Positions 16,051 to 23,653 of a stretch of DNA of 36,579 bases are shown piece by piece. Made by a program: the position numbers and the translations under genes. How positions within the stretch are numbered: the stretch's first letter is position 1; every line of letters begins with the position of its first letter. Below the pieces are notes generated by a model. That model had not been told where the DNA came from, searched no databases, and saw only the letters and a list, made by a program, of their open reading frames with translations. Location of the stretch: contig NZ_BDCE01000001.1 of NCBI RefSeq assembly GCF_001613345.1, positions 1 to 36,579 on the forward strand, written 5' to 3'. The DNA is from Nocardia uniformis NBRC 13702. GTDB lineage: Bacteria > Actinomycetota > Actinomycetes > Mycobacteriales > Mycobacteriaceae.

Positions 16051-16093
16051 TTGGGGTTTCAGGGGCGAAGCCCCTGAGAGCCCCGAGAGTGGG
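16051..16093 (-). repeat. Hairpin intergenic repeat, family B, copy 2
   Basis: Read on the minus strand it begins CCCACTCTCGGGGCTCTCAG, then GGGCTTCGCCCCTGAAACCC, two differences from the copy at 7771. The perfect AGGGGC-GAA-GCCCCT hairpin is only a few bases beyond the vanW stop, so it may serve as its terminator. Confidence 0.8.
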
Positions 16094-16101
16094 AAAATCC
16101 C

Positions 16102-17850
16102 CTACTCGCACTTGACGACCGGGATGGGGTCGTATTTCACCGTTCGGGTGTGGCGGGAGATTTCCTTGCCGGTGCGGTAGTCCTTGATTACCCGGGTGTC
16201 AGAGGTGGTGAAACCGGGCGCGCCCTCGGTGGCGATGCATTCCTTGCCCTTGGGGAGGGTGATGGTCTCGGGCTCGGTTTCTTTGGTTCGGGTGCCCGGG
16301 ATCGACTCCACCTCAACGGTTTTGGTGCTCCACAGTCGGACCGTGACGCTGGAGTCGTCGGCAGTGGCTTGGAGGTAGACACCGAAGGGGGTGTTGTTGC
16401 GGAACTGCAGGTCGATCGCGCCGTCGAAGACCGTGGCCTCGCGGGCGGCGGGGTAGCGGGAGATGTAGTAGCTGTGTTCGGTGTGCCCGGCGTCCTCCAT
16501 ACCCGCGAAGTAGGCGGCGTTGTAGAGGGTGGTGGCGAACTGGCTGATGCCGCCGCCGACCGCGGTGCTCGGGCGGCCCTTGTCGATGATTCCGGACTCG
16601 ACGTACCCCTCCGCGGCCGTGCGGGGTCCGGTGAAGCCATTGAGCGAGAAGGTATCTCCGGGGCGCACGACGGCACCGTCCACCTTGCGCGCCACGGTGC
16701 GGATATTCACGCCGGACGGACCGCTGAAGCCGCTGGTGGTGAAGGAGCCGATCTCCTCGGTGACGCCGAACTTGCCGGCATCCTCGGTGGTCAGCTTGGG
16801 CTGTACGGGTTCGTAGATCACGGTGCCGGTGCGATCACCGGTCGCGGTCAACAGCGCCGGAAGGGCTTCGAGGGTCTTCTCCCAGGAGATCTTGTCACCG
16901 ACCACCGCGGGCACCAGGGTGACGCGGCCGCCGGAGACGGTGAAGGACGCGTCCTTCGGCTCGACCTCGGTACTCTCCAATTGCGGTGCGAGAGCGGCGA
17001 TCGCGGCATCGTTGTCATAGGAGACGGCCAATCCGCCACTGCCGTCGGGAGCGAACTTCAGCAGGCTCGCGATTTGCTCGGCATCCAGAGTTCCGTTGCC
17101 GCCCTTGCCTGTAAAGGTCACCGGCGTCCGCACCGCGGGCTCCGCGATGGTCGCCACCGCGGTATCGACCCCCTGTTCGGTCACCTGTGCGGGCGTTGCC
17201 ACCACGGGCAGATCCAACGCGGTGCCGTCCGCCCAATGTTCCGTGAGTACCGTGCGGGCCTCCGGGGTATCCAGCACGCGACCGGGCACCGGGTACACCG
17301 GCACGGGTCTCGCCTCTTCGAATCCCACTGTGCCCTCGACGGGTTGGCGGTCGTAGGCGCTCAGGGCCTGTAGCTGCTTGTCCAGGGCCACGTCGTCGAC
17401 GGCGGCGACAGGTTCGATCGGCCGGTCGGCGAACAGCGAGGTCAGCCGAGTGAACGGATTCAGCGGCTGACCGCCGATCCGATCCCAGGTGGCGCTCCAG
17501 TCCACGCCCAGACCCGCGACGCTCGGCACGAAATCGGCGCTCTGATCGCCGATCCGCACGGTGAGCGGCTGTGTCGCACGGCGATTCAGCTCGGTTTCGA
17601 GGGTGGCCTGCGCGGCATCGCGATCCATACCGCCGATATCGATACCCGCGACCTGCACGCCGCGCGGCACCAACCCTGAGGACAGCGACCAATCCACCGC
17701 ATAGGCGATGCCGGCCGCGGCCATCAGCACACCCACGGCGATGCCGGCACGTCGCGCTGCCGGCGAGTTCGGGAATCGAAGCCCGGGCGTCGGCTCTGGT
17801 TCAGGGTGCTGCGCCCGGGTATGGCGACCGGTGCTGGATCCGCTGGTCAC
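16102..17850 (-). CDS. VanW-domain envelope protein with YoaR-like repeats
   Basis: 582 residues starting at GTG 17850; GGGAGG stands seven bases upstream, which decides against longer frames. The N-terminal cytosolic part is Pro/His-rich. One transmembrane helix follows near 35-57 (AGIAVGVLMAAAGIAYAVDW). Two putative peptidoglycan-binding-type domains come next (YoaR-like; VQVAGIDIGGMDRDAAQ and a second block around 260-360). The C-terminal VanW domain has SGVNIRTVARKVDGAVVRPG, FSLNGFTGPRTAAEGYVESG, GGGISQFATTLYNAAYFAGM and HTEHSYYISRYPAAREATVF. The C-terminal tail ends VVKCE. The protein faces outward and its role is envelope-related but not known; despite the name it does not imply vancomycin resistance. 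A candidate regulatory leader ORF overlaps its start. Confidence 0.93.
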   Translation of the reverse strand: MTSGSSTGRHTRAQHPEPEPTPGLRFPNSPAARRAGIAVGVLMAAAGIAYAVDWSLSSGLVPRGVQVAGIDIGGMDRDAAQATLETELNRRATQPLTVRIGDQSADFVPSVAGLGVDWSATWDRIGGQPLNPFTRLTSLFADRPIEPVAAVDDVALDKQLQALSAYDRQPVEGTVGFEEARPVPVYPVPGRVLDTPEARTVLTEHWADGTALDLPVVATPAQVTEQGVDTAVATIAEPAVRTPVTFTGKGGNGTLDAEQIASLLKFAPDGSGGLAVSYDNDAAIAALAPQLESTEVEPKDASFTVSGGRVTLVPAVVGDKISWEKTLEALPALLTATGDRTGTVIYEPVQPKLTTEDAGKFGVTEEIGSFTTSGFSGPSGVNIRTVARKVDGAVVRPGDTFSLNGFTGPRTAAEGYVESGIIDKGRPSTAVGGGISQFATTLYNAAYFAGMEDAGHTEHSYYISRYPAAREATVFDGAIDLQFRNNTPFGVYLQATADDSSVTVRLWSTKTVEVESIPGTRTKETEPETITLPKGKECIATEGAPGFTTSDTRVIKDYRTGKEISRHTRTVKYDPIPVVKCE

Positions 17851-18053
17851 GAACCATCCTCCCGATGGTCTGAGAAAAGGGGCACCCGCACACGCGAGTT
17901 CACCGCACACCCTAATGGGAGACACCGACATACGACGATTCCCGTGCGCCAGCAAACCCTGTGCAACGGGTCACCCGCAAATCCCGAATGAAATGAAATG
18001 AAAGAGCCCCGTGCGGTTGCCGGGTCGGGGGTCTGGCAACAGCACGGAGCCAC
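17847..18053 (-). CDS. Candidate leaderless poly-cysteine leader ORF overlapping vanW
   Basis: A frame starting at GTG 18053 gives 68 residues beginning MAPCCCQTPDPATARGSF and containing seven Cys in all (VCWRTG, VVCRCLPLGC). It ends at a TGA that overlaps the vanW start as GTGA, an arrangement for translational coupling. The three Cys codons (18036-18044) lie in the 5' arm of a terminator-like hairpin. A GTAACG/CGATAG pair at 18080-18085 and 18059-18064 could place the transcript start at this GTG. Poly-Cys leaderless ORFs are known in mycobacteria as cysteine-responsive attenuators. That this is one is inference; the frame is long for a leader and vanW is not an obvious sulfur gene. It could equally be a chance frame. 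Confidence 0.4.
   Translation of the reverse strand: MAPCCCQTPDPATARGSFISFHSGFAGDPLHRVCWRTGIVVCRCLPLGCAVNSRVRVPLFSDHREDGS
18004..18051 (-). terminator. Terminator/attenuator-like hairpin in vanW leader
   Basis: On the minus strand: GC, mismatch, CCGTGC, mismatch, GTTGCC; a 13-base loop; GGCAAC, mismatch, GCACGG, mismatch, GC. It is followed by the T-rich TCTTTCATTTCATTTCATTC (17986-18005), so it reads as an intrinsic terminator only in the minus direction. No minus-strand gene lies upstream before gnd, so it would end a short leader RNA unless read through into vanW. Confidence 0.6.
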
Positions 18054-18058
18054 CCCGT

Positions 18059-18085
18059 CTATCGAGCCACGCCGGCGGGCGTTAC
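18059..18085 (-). promoter_or_regulatory. Candidate ECF-sigma-type promoter for vanW leader
   Basis: GTAACG (minus strand, 18080-18085), 15 bases, CGATAG (18059-18064). An AAC-containing -35 with a CGA/CGT-type -10 is usual for extracytoplasmic-function sigma factors; no TANNNT box is nearby. The sigma factor is not known. Confidence 0.4.
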
Positions 18086-18267
18086 ACACCGATCCGGAGA
18101 TCCCGGAAAAAGTTCTCGCCGACCGGAGGCGGACAATCGAGACGTAGCCGGCGTGAACCCGGGCCCGGGGCCGCTACCCGCGACACGCCGGAGCACAAGA
18201 GGCCACCATCGGGCACCTGCGGCGCAAGAGTCTCACACGGGCTTGCCGACGACTCGAGGAGATGAGA

Positions 18268-19296
18268 ATGCAGCTGGGAATGATCGGGCTAGGCCGGATG
18301 GGCGCGAATATCGTGCGCCGCATCGCCGAGGACGGGCATACCGCCATCGGTTACGAACGTCACAGTCCACATATCGACGCGCTTGCTTCCGAACTCGGTG
18401 ACAGGTTCGCCGGCACCACCGAACTCCCCAAGTTCGTGGCCATGCTCGACGCGCCCCGCGTCGTATGGGTCATGATTCCGGCCGGTGCCACCGGCGCGGT
18501 CATCGACGAACTCGCCGACCTGCTCGAACCCGGCGACATCATTATCGACGGCGGCAACAGCCGCTACCACGAGGACATCAAGCGCGCGAAGGCCCTGCGA
18601 CCCAAGGGCATTCACTACATCGACATCGGCACCTCCGGCGGCGTGTTCGGCCGCACCCGCGGCTTCTGCCTGATGATCGGCGGCGAGGCCGAGCAGGTGA
18701 GCTATATCGAGCCGCTGCTGAAGTCCATCGCGCCCGGCGTCGAGGCGGCACCGCGCACTCCCGGCCGCACCGGTGAGCCGTCCACCTCTGAGCAGGGCTA
18801 CCTGCACTGCGGTCCGGCCGGTGCCGGCCATTTCGTGAAGATGGTGCACAACGGCATCGAATACGGGGCGATGGCCGCCTACTCCGAGGGAATGAACATC
18901 CTGCACAAGGCCGATATCGGCAAACACCTCGACGCCGAGCACTCCGCCGAGGTGACCCCCCTGGAGAACCCCGAGTACTACCAGTTCGACATCGATATCC
19001 CCGAGGTCACCGAGGTTTGGCGCCGCGGCTCGGTAGTGGCGTCCTGGCTCCTCGACCTAACCGCCGCCGCCCTGTACGCCGACCCGAACCTCGATTCGTT
19101 CGGCGGCCGTGTCTCCGACTCCGGCGAAGGCCGCTGGACCCTCGACGCCGCCATCGACGAGGGTGTCCCCGCCCCGATCCTCTCGGCGGCCCTGTTCCAG
19201 CGCTTCTCCTCCCGCGGCGAATCCCTGTACGCCGACAAGGTCCTCTCGGCCATGCGCAAGGCCTTCGGCGGCCACCACGAGCTACCGAGCGAATAG
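18268..19296 (+). CDS. gnd: 6-phosphogluconate dehydrogenase, decarboxylating (short, Gnd2/YqeC type)
   Basis: 342 residues, the size of the short class (about 300-340) rather than the 470-residue type. It converts 6-phosphogluconate to ribulose 5-phosphate, CO2 and NAD(P)H in the pentose phosphate pathway. The Rossmann motif MIGLGRMGANIVRR is at the N-terminus. Substrate motifs are DGGNSRYHEDIKRAK, DIGTSGGVFG, and GPAGAGHFVKMVHNGIEYG with the catalytic Lys/Asn. The C-terminal all-helical domain has VVASWLLDLTAAAL and FSSRGESLYADKVLSAMRKAFGGH. The ATG at 18268 follows GAGGAG at good spacing; the ATG two codons earlier is too close to it. The acidic residue pattern for NAD versus NADP cannot be settled by eye. 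A bidirectional terminator follows. Confidence 0.96.
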   Translation: MQLGMIGLGRMGANIVRRIAEDGHTAIGYERHSPHIDALASELGDRFAGTTELPKFVAMLDAPRVVWVMIPAGATGAVIDELADLLEPGDIIIDGGNSRYHEDIKRAKALRPKGIHYIDIGTSGGVFGRTRGFCLMIGGEAEQVSYIEPLLKSIAPGVEAAPRTPGRTGEPSTSEQGYLHCGPAGAGHFVKMVHNGIEYGAMAAYSEGMNILHKADIGKHLDAEHSAEVTPLENPEYYQFDIDIPEVTEVWRRGSVVASWLLDLTAAALYADPNLDSFGGRVSDSGEGRWTLDAAIDEGVPAPILSAALFQRFSSRGESLYADKVLSAMRKAFGGHHELPSE

Positions 19297-19306
19297 CCGA
19301 GAGAAA

Positions 19307-19341
19307 GCCGTGGCTCCCGGCGGAAGACCGGGAGCCACGGC
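19307..19341. terminator. Bidirectional terminator between gnd and LIP gene
   Basis: A perfect 14-base-pair stem, GCCGTGGCTCCCGG with CCGGGAGCCACGGC, and a seven-base loop, placed between two convergent genes. Confidence 0.85.
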
Positions 19342-19373
19342 GCTGTCGAGATTCCTCACCGGAACGTCCGGCA

Positions 19374-20699
19374 TCAGTCGAACTGGGCAGCCAGCCAGTC
19401 GATGGTCTGCATACCGAACAGATCCGTACCCCAGCCGTACAAATCGGTGAGCATCTTGACCATGCCGCAGTCGGTCGGCTGGTAGTCCACCTCGGTGCCC
19501 TGCGCACGATAGGTATCGGCCAACTCCCGGGCATCGCGCGCGGGCACCAGCGACATGAAGGAATCATCGGCGGCGCACGACGCGATCAGCACCTTCGACG
19601 TCGGCGCACCGGAACGACCGAGCAAGTTGTCATCGAACACATGCTGGAACGCCGGTTCGTCGGCAGGGCTGAGGCCGGAATTGAACAGCGAGTTCAGCGG
19701 CACGAACGGCATACCGAAATAGGCGGTCTGGCACTGGGTCCGGAAGATATTCGCGACCTCCCGACCCGCCGGGTTCAGCTTCGCGTCCAATTCCATCTCC
19801 GGGTACGCGGGTTCGAGCCCGAGCAGCGTCGCGAAGGCGAATCCGGAACCGACCGAGCCATCGGCGACCCGCATGAAATTGCGCTGATCGACGACCATGC
19901 CCTCCAGCACGGTCGATTTCACGTTCAGCTCGGGGGCATAGGTCGGCTGAAGTTCCGCCGAGAAGGCCGCCCCCACACCGCCGCCCGCAATACCGAACAG
20001 TGCCATCTGGGCCCGCGGATCCAGTCCGGCCGGTGCGTAGTCGAGGGCGGCACGGGCACCGTCCAATTGGGTGTGCGCGGCGAACTTACCCGCGAACACG
20101 GCGTGCGGACGGCGGTCGGCGTCATTGCCGACATCGGAGATCATCACCGCGTAGCCCTTGCCGAACATCAGTGCCAACGGTCCCAGCGCCGACCACGAGG
20201 CCCCGTCGAGCGGGTCGCCGCCGGTCCACTGGGTACTGGGGTGGCAGCCCCAGCCGACACTGTCATTGGCCTCCTGATAGGAGATCAGCTTCCGCTGCGA
20301 ATTCGGTTGGCCGTCACGGGGAATCATGAGTATCCCGGTGCTGATGGCCGGGGTGGTGCCGTCGATGCCGGTTGAGACGTACATGAGTTTGTACGCGTCG
20401 AGATTCGCGGGCTTGAAGCCGGTGAACAGCACGTCCACCTGCTTGGCCTTGACCACCGTGCCCGGCTTCTCCGTACCGGTGAGCGGCGGCTCCTCATAGA
20501 AGGGGTCGTTGACGAGCAGGGCTTCGAAGGCCTCCTGCGGGGAGGCGACCGAACCACCCTGCAGGGTGCCGACGACGTACCCGTTGAAGATCTCGTCCAG
20601 GCCCGGTGTGCGAGGCGGAACTGGTTCGGCCCCAGCCGTTCCCGTGGCGATTACCGTCGAGGCCAGGGCCGCCAGCGCGACCCGTGTGAGTGTGCGCAT
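19374..20699 (-). CDS. Secreted LIP-family lipase homologue lacking the nucleophilic Ser
   Basis: 441 residues. The signal peptide (about 24 residues) ends TGTAGAEP. The rest is the secretory lipase (LIP) family fold, with LMYVSTGIDGTTPAISTGIL, LISYQEAND, GYAVMISDVG and AALDYAPAGLDP. At the nucleophile elbow, where family members have GYSQGG, this protein reads GIAGGG (Ala at 238). The acid loop (VLIASCAADDSFMSLVPA) is kept. Near the C-terminus, where a catalytic His is expected in a CGH-type motif, it reads DCGMVKMLTDLYGWG. So two of three triad residues seem missing, and it is probably not a hydrolase. One base separates it from the secreted protein upstream, so they form an operon. It may bind lipid or act as a partner protein. 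Confidence 0.88.
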   Translation of the reverse strand: MRTLTRVALAALASTVIATGTAGAEPVPPRTPGLDEIFNGYVVGTLQGGSVASPQEAFEALLVNDPFYEEPPLTGTEKPGTVVKAKQVDVLFTGFKPANLDAYKLMYVSTGIDGTTPAISTGILMIPRDGQPNSQRKLISYQEANDSVGWGCHPSTQWTGGDPLDGASWSALGPLALMFGKGYAVMISDVGNDADRRPHAVFAGKFAAHTQLDGARAALDYAPAGLDPRAQMALFGIAGGGVGAAFSAELQPTYAPELNVKSTVLEGMVVDQRNFMRVADGSVGSGFAFATLLGLEPAYPEMELDAKLNPAGREVANIFRTQCQTAYFGMPFVPLNSLFNSGLSPADEPAFQHVFDDNLLGRSGAPTSKVLIASCAADDSFMSLVPARDARELADTYRAQGTEVDYQPTDCGMVKMLTDLYGWGTDLFGMQTIDWLAAQFD

Positions 20700-20700
20700 G

Positions 20701-21960
20701 TCAGCCCTCCGCCGGAGTGATAGTGGTTTCTCGGGCAGCCGATTCCAGCAGTTGCGGCAGATTCAGTATCGGCCGGTGCGATTCGAGTTGGATCTCATAG
20801 GGGGTACGCATCACCGCTTCCAGTGCCGGCCAGTTGTTTTCGACCTGGAACTTGTATTTGGGCAGCAGTTCGGTGGTGATGTAGTCCCAGCGCGCGTCGA
20901 GGACGGACCAGTTCCAGTCCGGCAGCGGCAGGGTCAGCAGCATGGCGCGGCCGTCGGCTGCCGTGAAAGGGATTCGCACCGGCCGGAATTCGCGCGGCGG
21001 ACGCACTCCCGCCACCGATGGCGAACCGGCCGCACCGCTGAGATAGGTAATGGCCTCGCCGACACTGCCCTTATAGGCGCGGGTCTCGTCCCACTGTCGC
21101 CCGATCACCCACTGCTGTTCACGCCGCAGCAGGGTGGCATTGCCGGTGGCGATCCGACCGCCGTCACCGGAGGCGATATCGCGCCACGCGCCCATGATGT
21201 CGTCACCGAACAACCCCGCGGCCTGGAATTCCGCCAATGCGGGCAGCCCACCGGTCACATAGGCGTCGTGCATCGGCATGAGATCCGAGAAGATGTTCTT
21301 CTGCATCACCAGGATCATCCCGATGATGTAGCGCAGATCCTCCGGTGTGATTCGCGGTCCGGCCTCGGCGAGGGCCAGCAGTCCGGTCGGCAGCATGGCC
21401 ACCGCCTGCGGCCCCGCCGCCTGTTCCACCGTCCCCAGCACCGCGCGTGCGGACTCGGAGATTCCGGGCAGCCCGTAGATATTCCCGGCCAGTTCGAAGT
21501 CGATGAGTCCGCCGCCGAAGTCCGCGCCGACCTGCCCGCCCATTCCCGCCCACTGCAATTCGCGATGGTCGAGTTGCAGATCCTCGTAGTAGCGGTAGGA
21601 GCGGATCAGGTTGTCCCGGTTGGCCTGTACGCCCGCGCGCGGATCCCAGGCGCGCAGGTCGATTCCGGATTTGTCGGTGACATCGACCAGCCAGTACTGG
21701 AACAGCAGGGCGGCGTACCGGGGCGCGGGCACGCCGCGGGAGCGGGCCTCGTCGAGCAGGCGGCCCAATTCGGCCCGGTCGTACGGCAGGTCGGGATGGA
21801 CACCGCCGGGTCCCTGCGCCGCATCCCGATTGACCAGAGGTAGATCCAGGTAGCGATCCACCTCGCTCGAGGCGACGGCCGGAGCCGTCGCGACGAGACC
21901 GATGCCGAACAGGGTCACCAAAGCCAGGCCCGTGCCGCGCAGCATTGCGCTGATTCGCAT
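20701..21960 (-). CDS. Secreted protein, unknown function, paired with LIP homologue
   Basis: 419 residues from the ATG at 21960 (GGAAGG upstream); a frame 24 codons longer lacks a signal sequence at its start. The signal peptide is about 30 residues, LALVTLFGIGLVATAPAVAS. I do not recognise the family. The mature part looks helical and mostly Ala/Leu-rich, with WLVDVTDKSGIDLRAWDPRAG, LIRSYRYYEDLQLDHRELQW, GLPGISESARAVLGTVEQA, YIIGMILVMQKNIFSDLMP and PLPDWNWSVLDARWDYITTE. No lipobox, no obvious catalytic motif, no further membrane segment. Its stop is one base from the ATG of the LIP-like gene, so the products probably act together outside the cell. Confidence 0.82.
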   Translation of the reverse strand: MRISAMLRGTGLALVTLFGIGLVATAPAVASSEVDRYLDLPLVNRDAAQGPGGVHPDLPYDRAELGRLLDEARSRGVPAPRYAALLFQYWLVDVTDKSGIDLRAWDPRAGVQANRDNLIRSYRYYEDLQLDHRELQWAGMGGQVGADFGGGLIDFELAGNIYGLPGISESARAVLGTVEQAAGPQAVAMLPTGLLALAEAGPRITPEDLRYIIGMILVMQKNIFSDLMPMHDAYVTGGLPALAEFQAAGLFGDDIMGAWRDIASGDGGRIATGNATLLRREQQWVIGRQWDETRAYKGSVGEAITYLSGAAGSPSVAGVRPPREFRPVRIPFTAADGRAMLLTLPLPDWNWSVLDARWDYITTELLPKYKFQVENNWPALEAVMRTPYEIQLESHRPILNLPQLLESAARETTITPAEG

Positions 21961-22352
21961 GGTGTTTCGGCCTTCCGCTGTGCGATCGAATTCGTCAGTA
22001 CAGAGAGAGCTTGTTCGCCACCCGATTGCCATAGGCCGAGATGACCGGGTTATGAGTGACCCGGGACAGGGTACCTTTCGGCAATCCGCGGTGAAACACT
22101 AGGAGTTCCAGCGGTTATACGGACAATTGCCAGATTTCACCCATCTGCAGAGATCAGTTGCTAGATCATTGCCATTGCAAACAGAGGTGATGAAGCGCGT
22201 GTCGAAACCGCATGCTGCGCCCCGTGGCGGTGATCGAGGAATCGCCAATTCGCCGCTGGCACCGAACCTTCCGAGGCAGCACCGCCGGATAGCGCAATCG
22301 GACGACGGGTGTCGGGGTAGGCGGCGGTGCACGCTGCGGCTACCGTCGGGGC
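21961..22352. other. Divergent intergenic region with A+T-richer island
   Basis: 390 bases between the secreted-protein gene (-) and lpqI (+). An inverted repeat, CCGGGT / ACCCGG with an eight-base spacer, lies at 22045-22064. Around 22105-22200 the base composition is clearly richer in A and T than the rest. On the minus strand this island is open and reads SVCNGNDLATDLCRWVKSG and NCPYNRWNS, but no start, ribosome binding site or family supports a gene. The lpqI -10 box is at the right edge. Confidence 0.45.
22341..22346 (+). promoter_or_regulatory. -10 box TACCGT, leaderless lpqI
   Basis: TACCGT is followed by CGGGGC and then the ATG at 22353. No Shine-Dalgarno sequence is visible. Confidence 0.6.
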
Positions 22353-23519
22353 ATGCGCATCTTCCCTGGGATCGTGCTCGCGATGACCGCGGTCGTTTTG
22401 ACGGCCTGTTCCGGTGGTGGCGGGACATCGGCTGACAAAACGTCCACTACCACGGGTTCCACCGATCCGACCTCGGCCGTTACCACCACGCCGCAGCAAC
22501 AGGATTGCGCCGCCGGGTATCTCGCGCAGTTCACCCAGCGGCAGAAGTTGGCGCAGTTGCTGACCGTGGGCGTTACGGGGGCGGCGGATGCCGAGAATGT
22601 GGTTCGGACCGAGCAGGTGGGTGGGATTTTCGTCGGGGGGTGGACCGATAAGGCGATGTTGGGACAGGGGCAGATCGACAGGGTGACGGCCGCGGCGCGG
22701 ACACCGCTCATGGTGACGGTCGACGAAGAGGGCGGGCGGGTCTCACGGCTGAAGGATCTCATCGGTTACGCACCGTCGGCGCGCGAGATCGCGCAGGGGC
22801 AGACCATGACCGTGGACGAGTACTACCAGTTCAGCCTGGAGCGCGGGCAGAAGATGAAGGCGCTCGGGGTTACCGTAGATTTCGCACCTGATGTGGATGT
22901 CAGCAGCCAGCCCGATGATTCGGTGATCGGCGACCGTTCCTACTCCGACGATCCGGCGGTGGTCACCGAGTACGCGAGCGCGTTCGTTCGAGCCATGCAG
23001 GAGGCCGGCGTCGGCACCGTTCTGAAGCATTTCCCGGGGCACGGCTCCGGATCCGGCGATTCGCACACCGACGCGGTACGCACCCCGCCGCTGGAGCAGC
23101 TGCAGAACAGCGATCTGGTGCCGTATCGCGAACTCGTCGGCTCGGGCGCGGCAGTCATGATCGGACATTTGGATGTTCCAGGCCTCACCACCCCGGATGT
23201 GCCCGCCAGCATCAGCCCGGAGGTGATGACACTGCTGCGGCAGGGCACCGGCTACGGCGCGGCACCCTTCGACGGTGTGATCTTCACCGACGATCTGGGC
23301 GGAATGGCGGCCATTACCGCGCGCATGAATATCGCGGACGCGGTGGAAGCGGCCCTGGTCGCAGGGGCCGACAATGCCCTGTGGATTACCACCGATGCCG
23401 TGACCCAGGTCCTCGATCAGCTGGAGCAGGCGGTGGCCGGTGGCCGCCTGCCGGGTAGCCAGGTGGATGCCTCGGTACTTCGCATGGCAAAGTACAAGGG
23501 CGCCGCACCGCGCTGCTGA
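22353..23519 (+). CDS. lpqI: LpqI: beta-N-acetylglucosaminidase lipoprotein (NagZ-type, GH3)
   Basis: 388 residues. A signal peptide with lipobox LTAC (residues 16-19) makes it a lipoprotein on the outer face of the plasma membrane. After a Ser/Thr-rich linker comes a glycoside hydrolase family 3 domain: KLAQLLTVGVTG, VGGIFVGGW, MVTVDEEGGRVSRL, and the NagZ signature KHFPGHGSGSGDSHTD with the His/Asp acid-base pair. The nucleophile Asp lies in VIFTDDLGGMAAI. It ends after the barrel, as NagZ enzymes do, without the second GH3 domain. It releases GlcNAc from muropeptides in cell-wall recycling; M. tuberculosis LpqI (Rv0237) does this. It precedes tetR, as in M. tuberculosis. Confidence 0.95.
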   Translation: MRIFPGIVLAMTAVVLTACSGGGGTSADKTSTTTGSTDPTSAVTTTPQQQDCAAGYLAQFTQRQKLAQLLTVGVTGAADAENVVRTEQVGGIFVGGWTDKAMLGQGQIDRVTAAARTPLMVTVDEEGGRVSRLKDLIGYAPSAREIAQGQTMTVDEYYQFSLERGQKMKALGVTVDFAPDVDVSSQPDDSVIGDRSYSDDPAVVTEYASAFVRAMQEAGVGTVLKHFPGHGSGSGDSHTDAVRTPPLEQLQNSDLVPYRELVGSGAAVMIGHLDVPGLTTPDVPASISPEVMTLLRQGTGYGAAPFDGVIFTDDLGGMAAITARMNIADAVEAALVAGADNALWITTDAVTQVLDQLEQAVAGGRLPGSQVDASVLRMAKYKGAAPRC

Positions 23520-23604
23520 GTCCCGGCCAGCGGGATGTCGGACAGCCCGCGTTGGCACAAATGTGTACACCTGTGAGCGAATCACCGGCAATTTGTGCTC
23601 GCGG

Positions 23605-23624
23605 AACTTACCTTGGAGTAAGAT
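23605..23624. promoter_or_regulatory. tetR promoter operator (CTTAC...GTAAG)
   Basis: AACTTACCTTGGAGTAAGAT holds the inverted arms CTTAC and GTAAG and matches 16 of 20 bases of the perfect palindrome at 26905-26924. TAAGAT (23619-23624), a TANNNT -10 box, is its right edge, so binding would block tetR transcription: autoregulation. Confidence 0.65.
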
Positions 23625-23653
23625 AAGGGCTTCGACATGTCCTAGGAGAGTGG

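Noticed and set aside
15718..16077. A 119-codon Pro-rich open frame
   Set aside because: It runs through the DnaA-box-like palindrome, direct repeats and a family B element, has no ribosome binding site and no domain.
16102..17850. Vancomycin resistance gene
   Set aside because: VanW domains are common in envelope proteins unrelated to glycopeptide resistance, and no vanA/H/X/S/R genes are nearby.
18004..18051. The hairpin as a plus-strand riboswitch for gnd
   Set aside because: The T-rich tract follows only on the minus strand, gnd has a normal ribosome binding site 200 bases on, and I recognise no riboswitch consensus.
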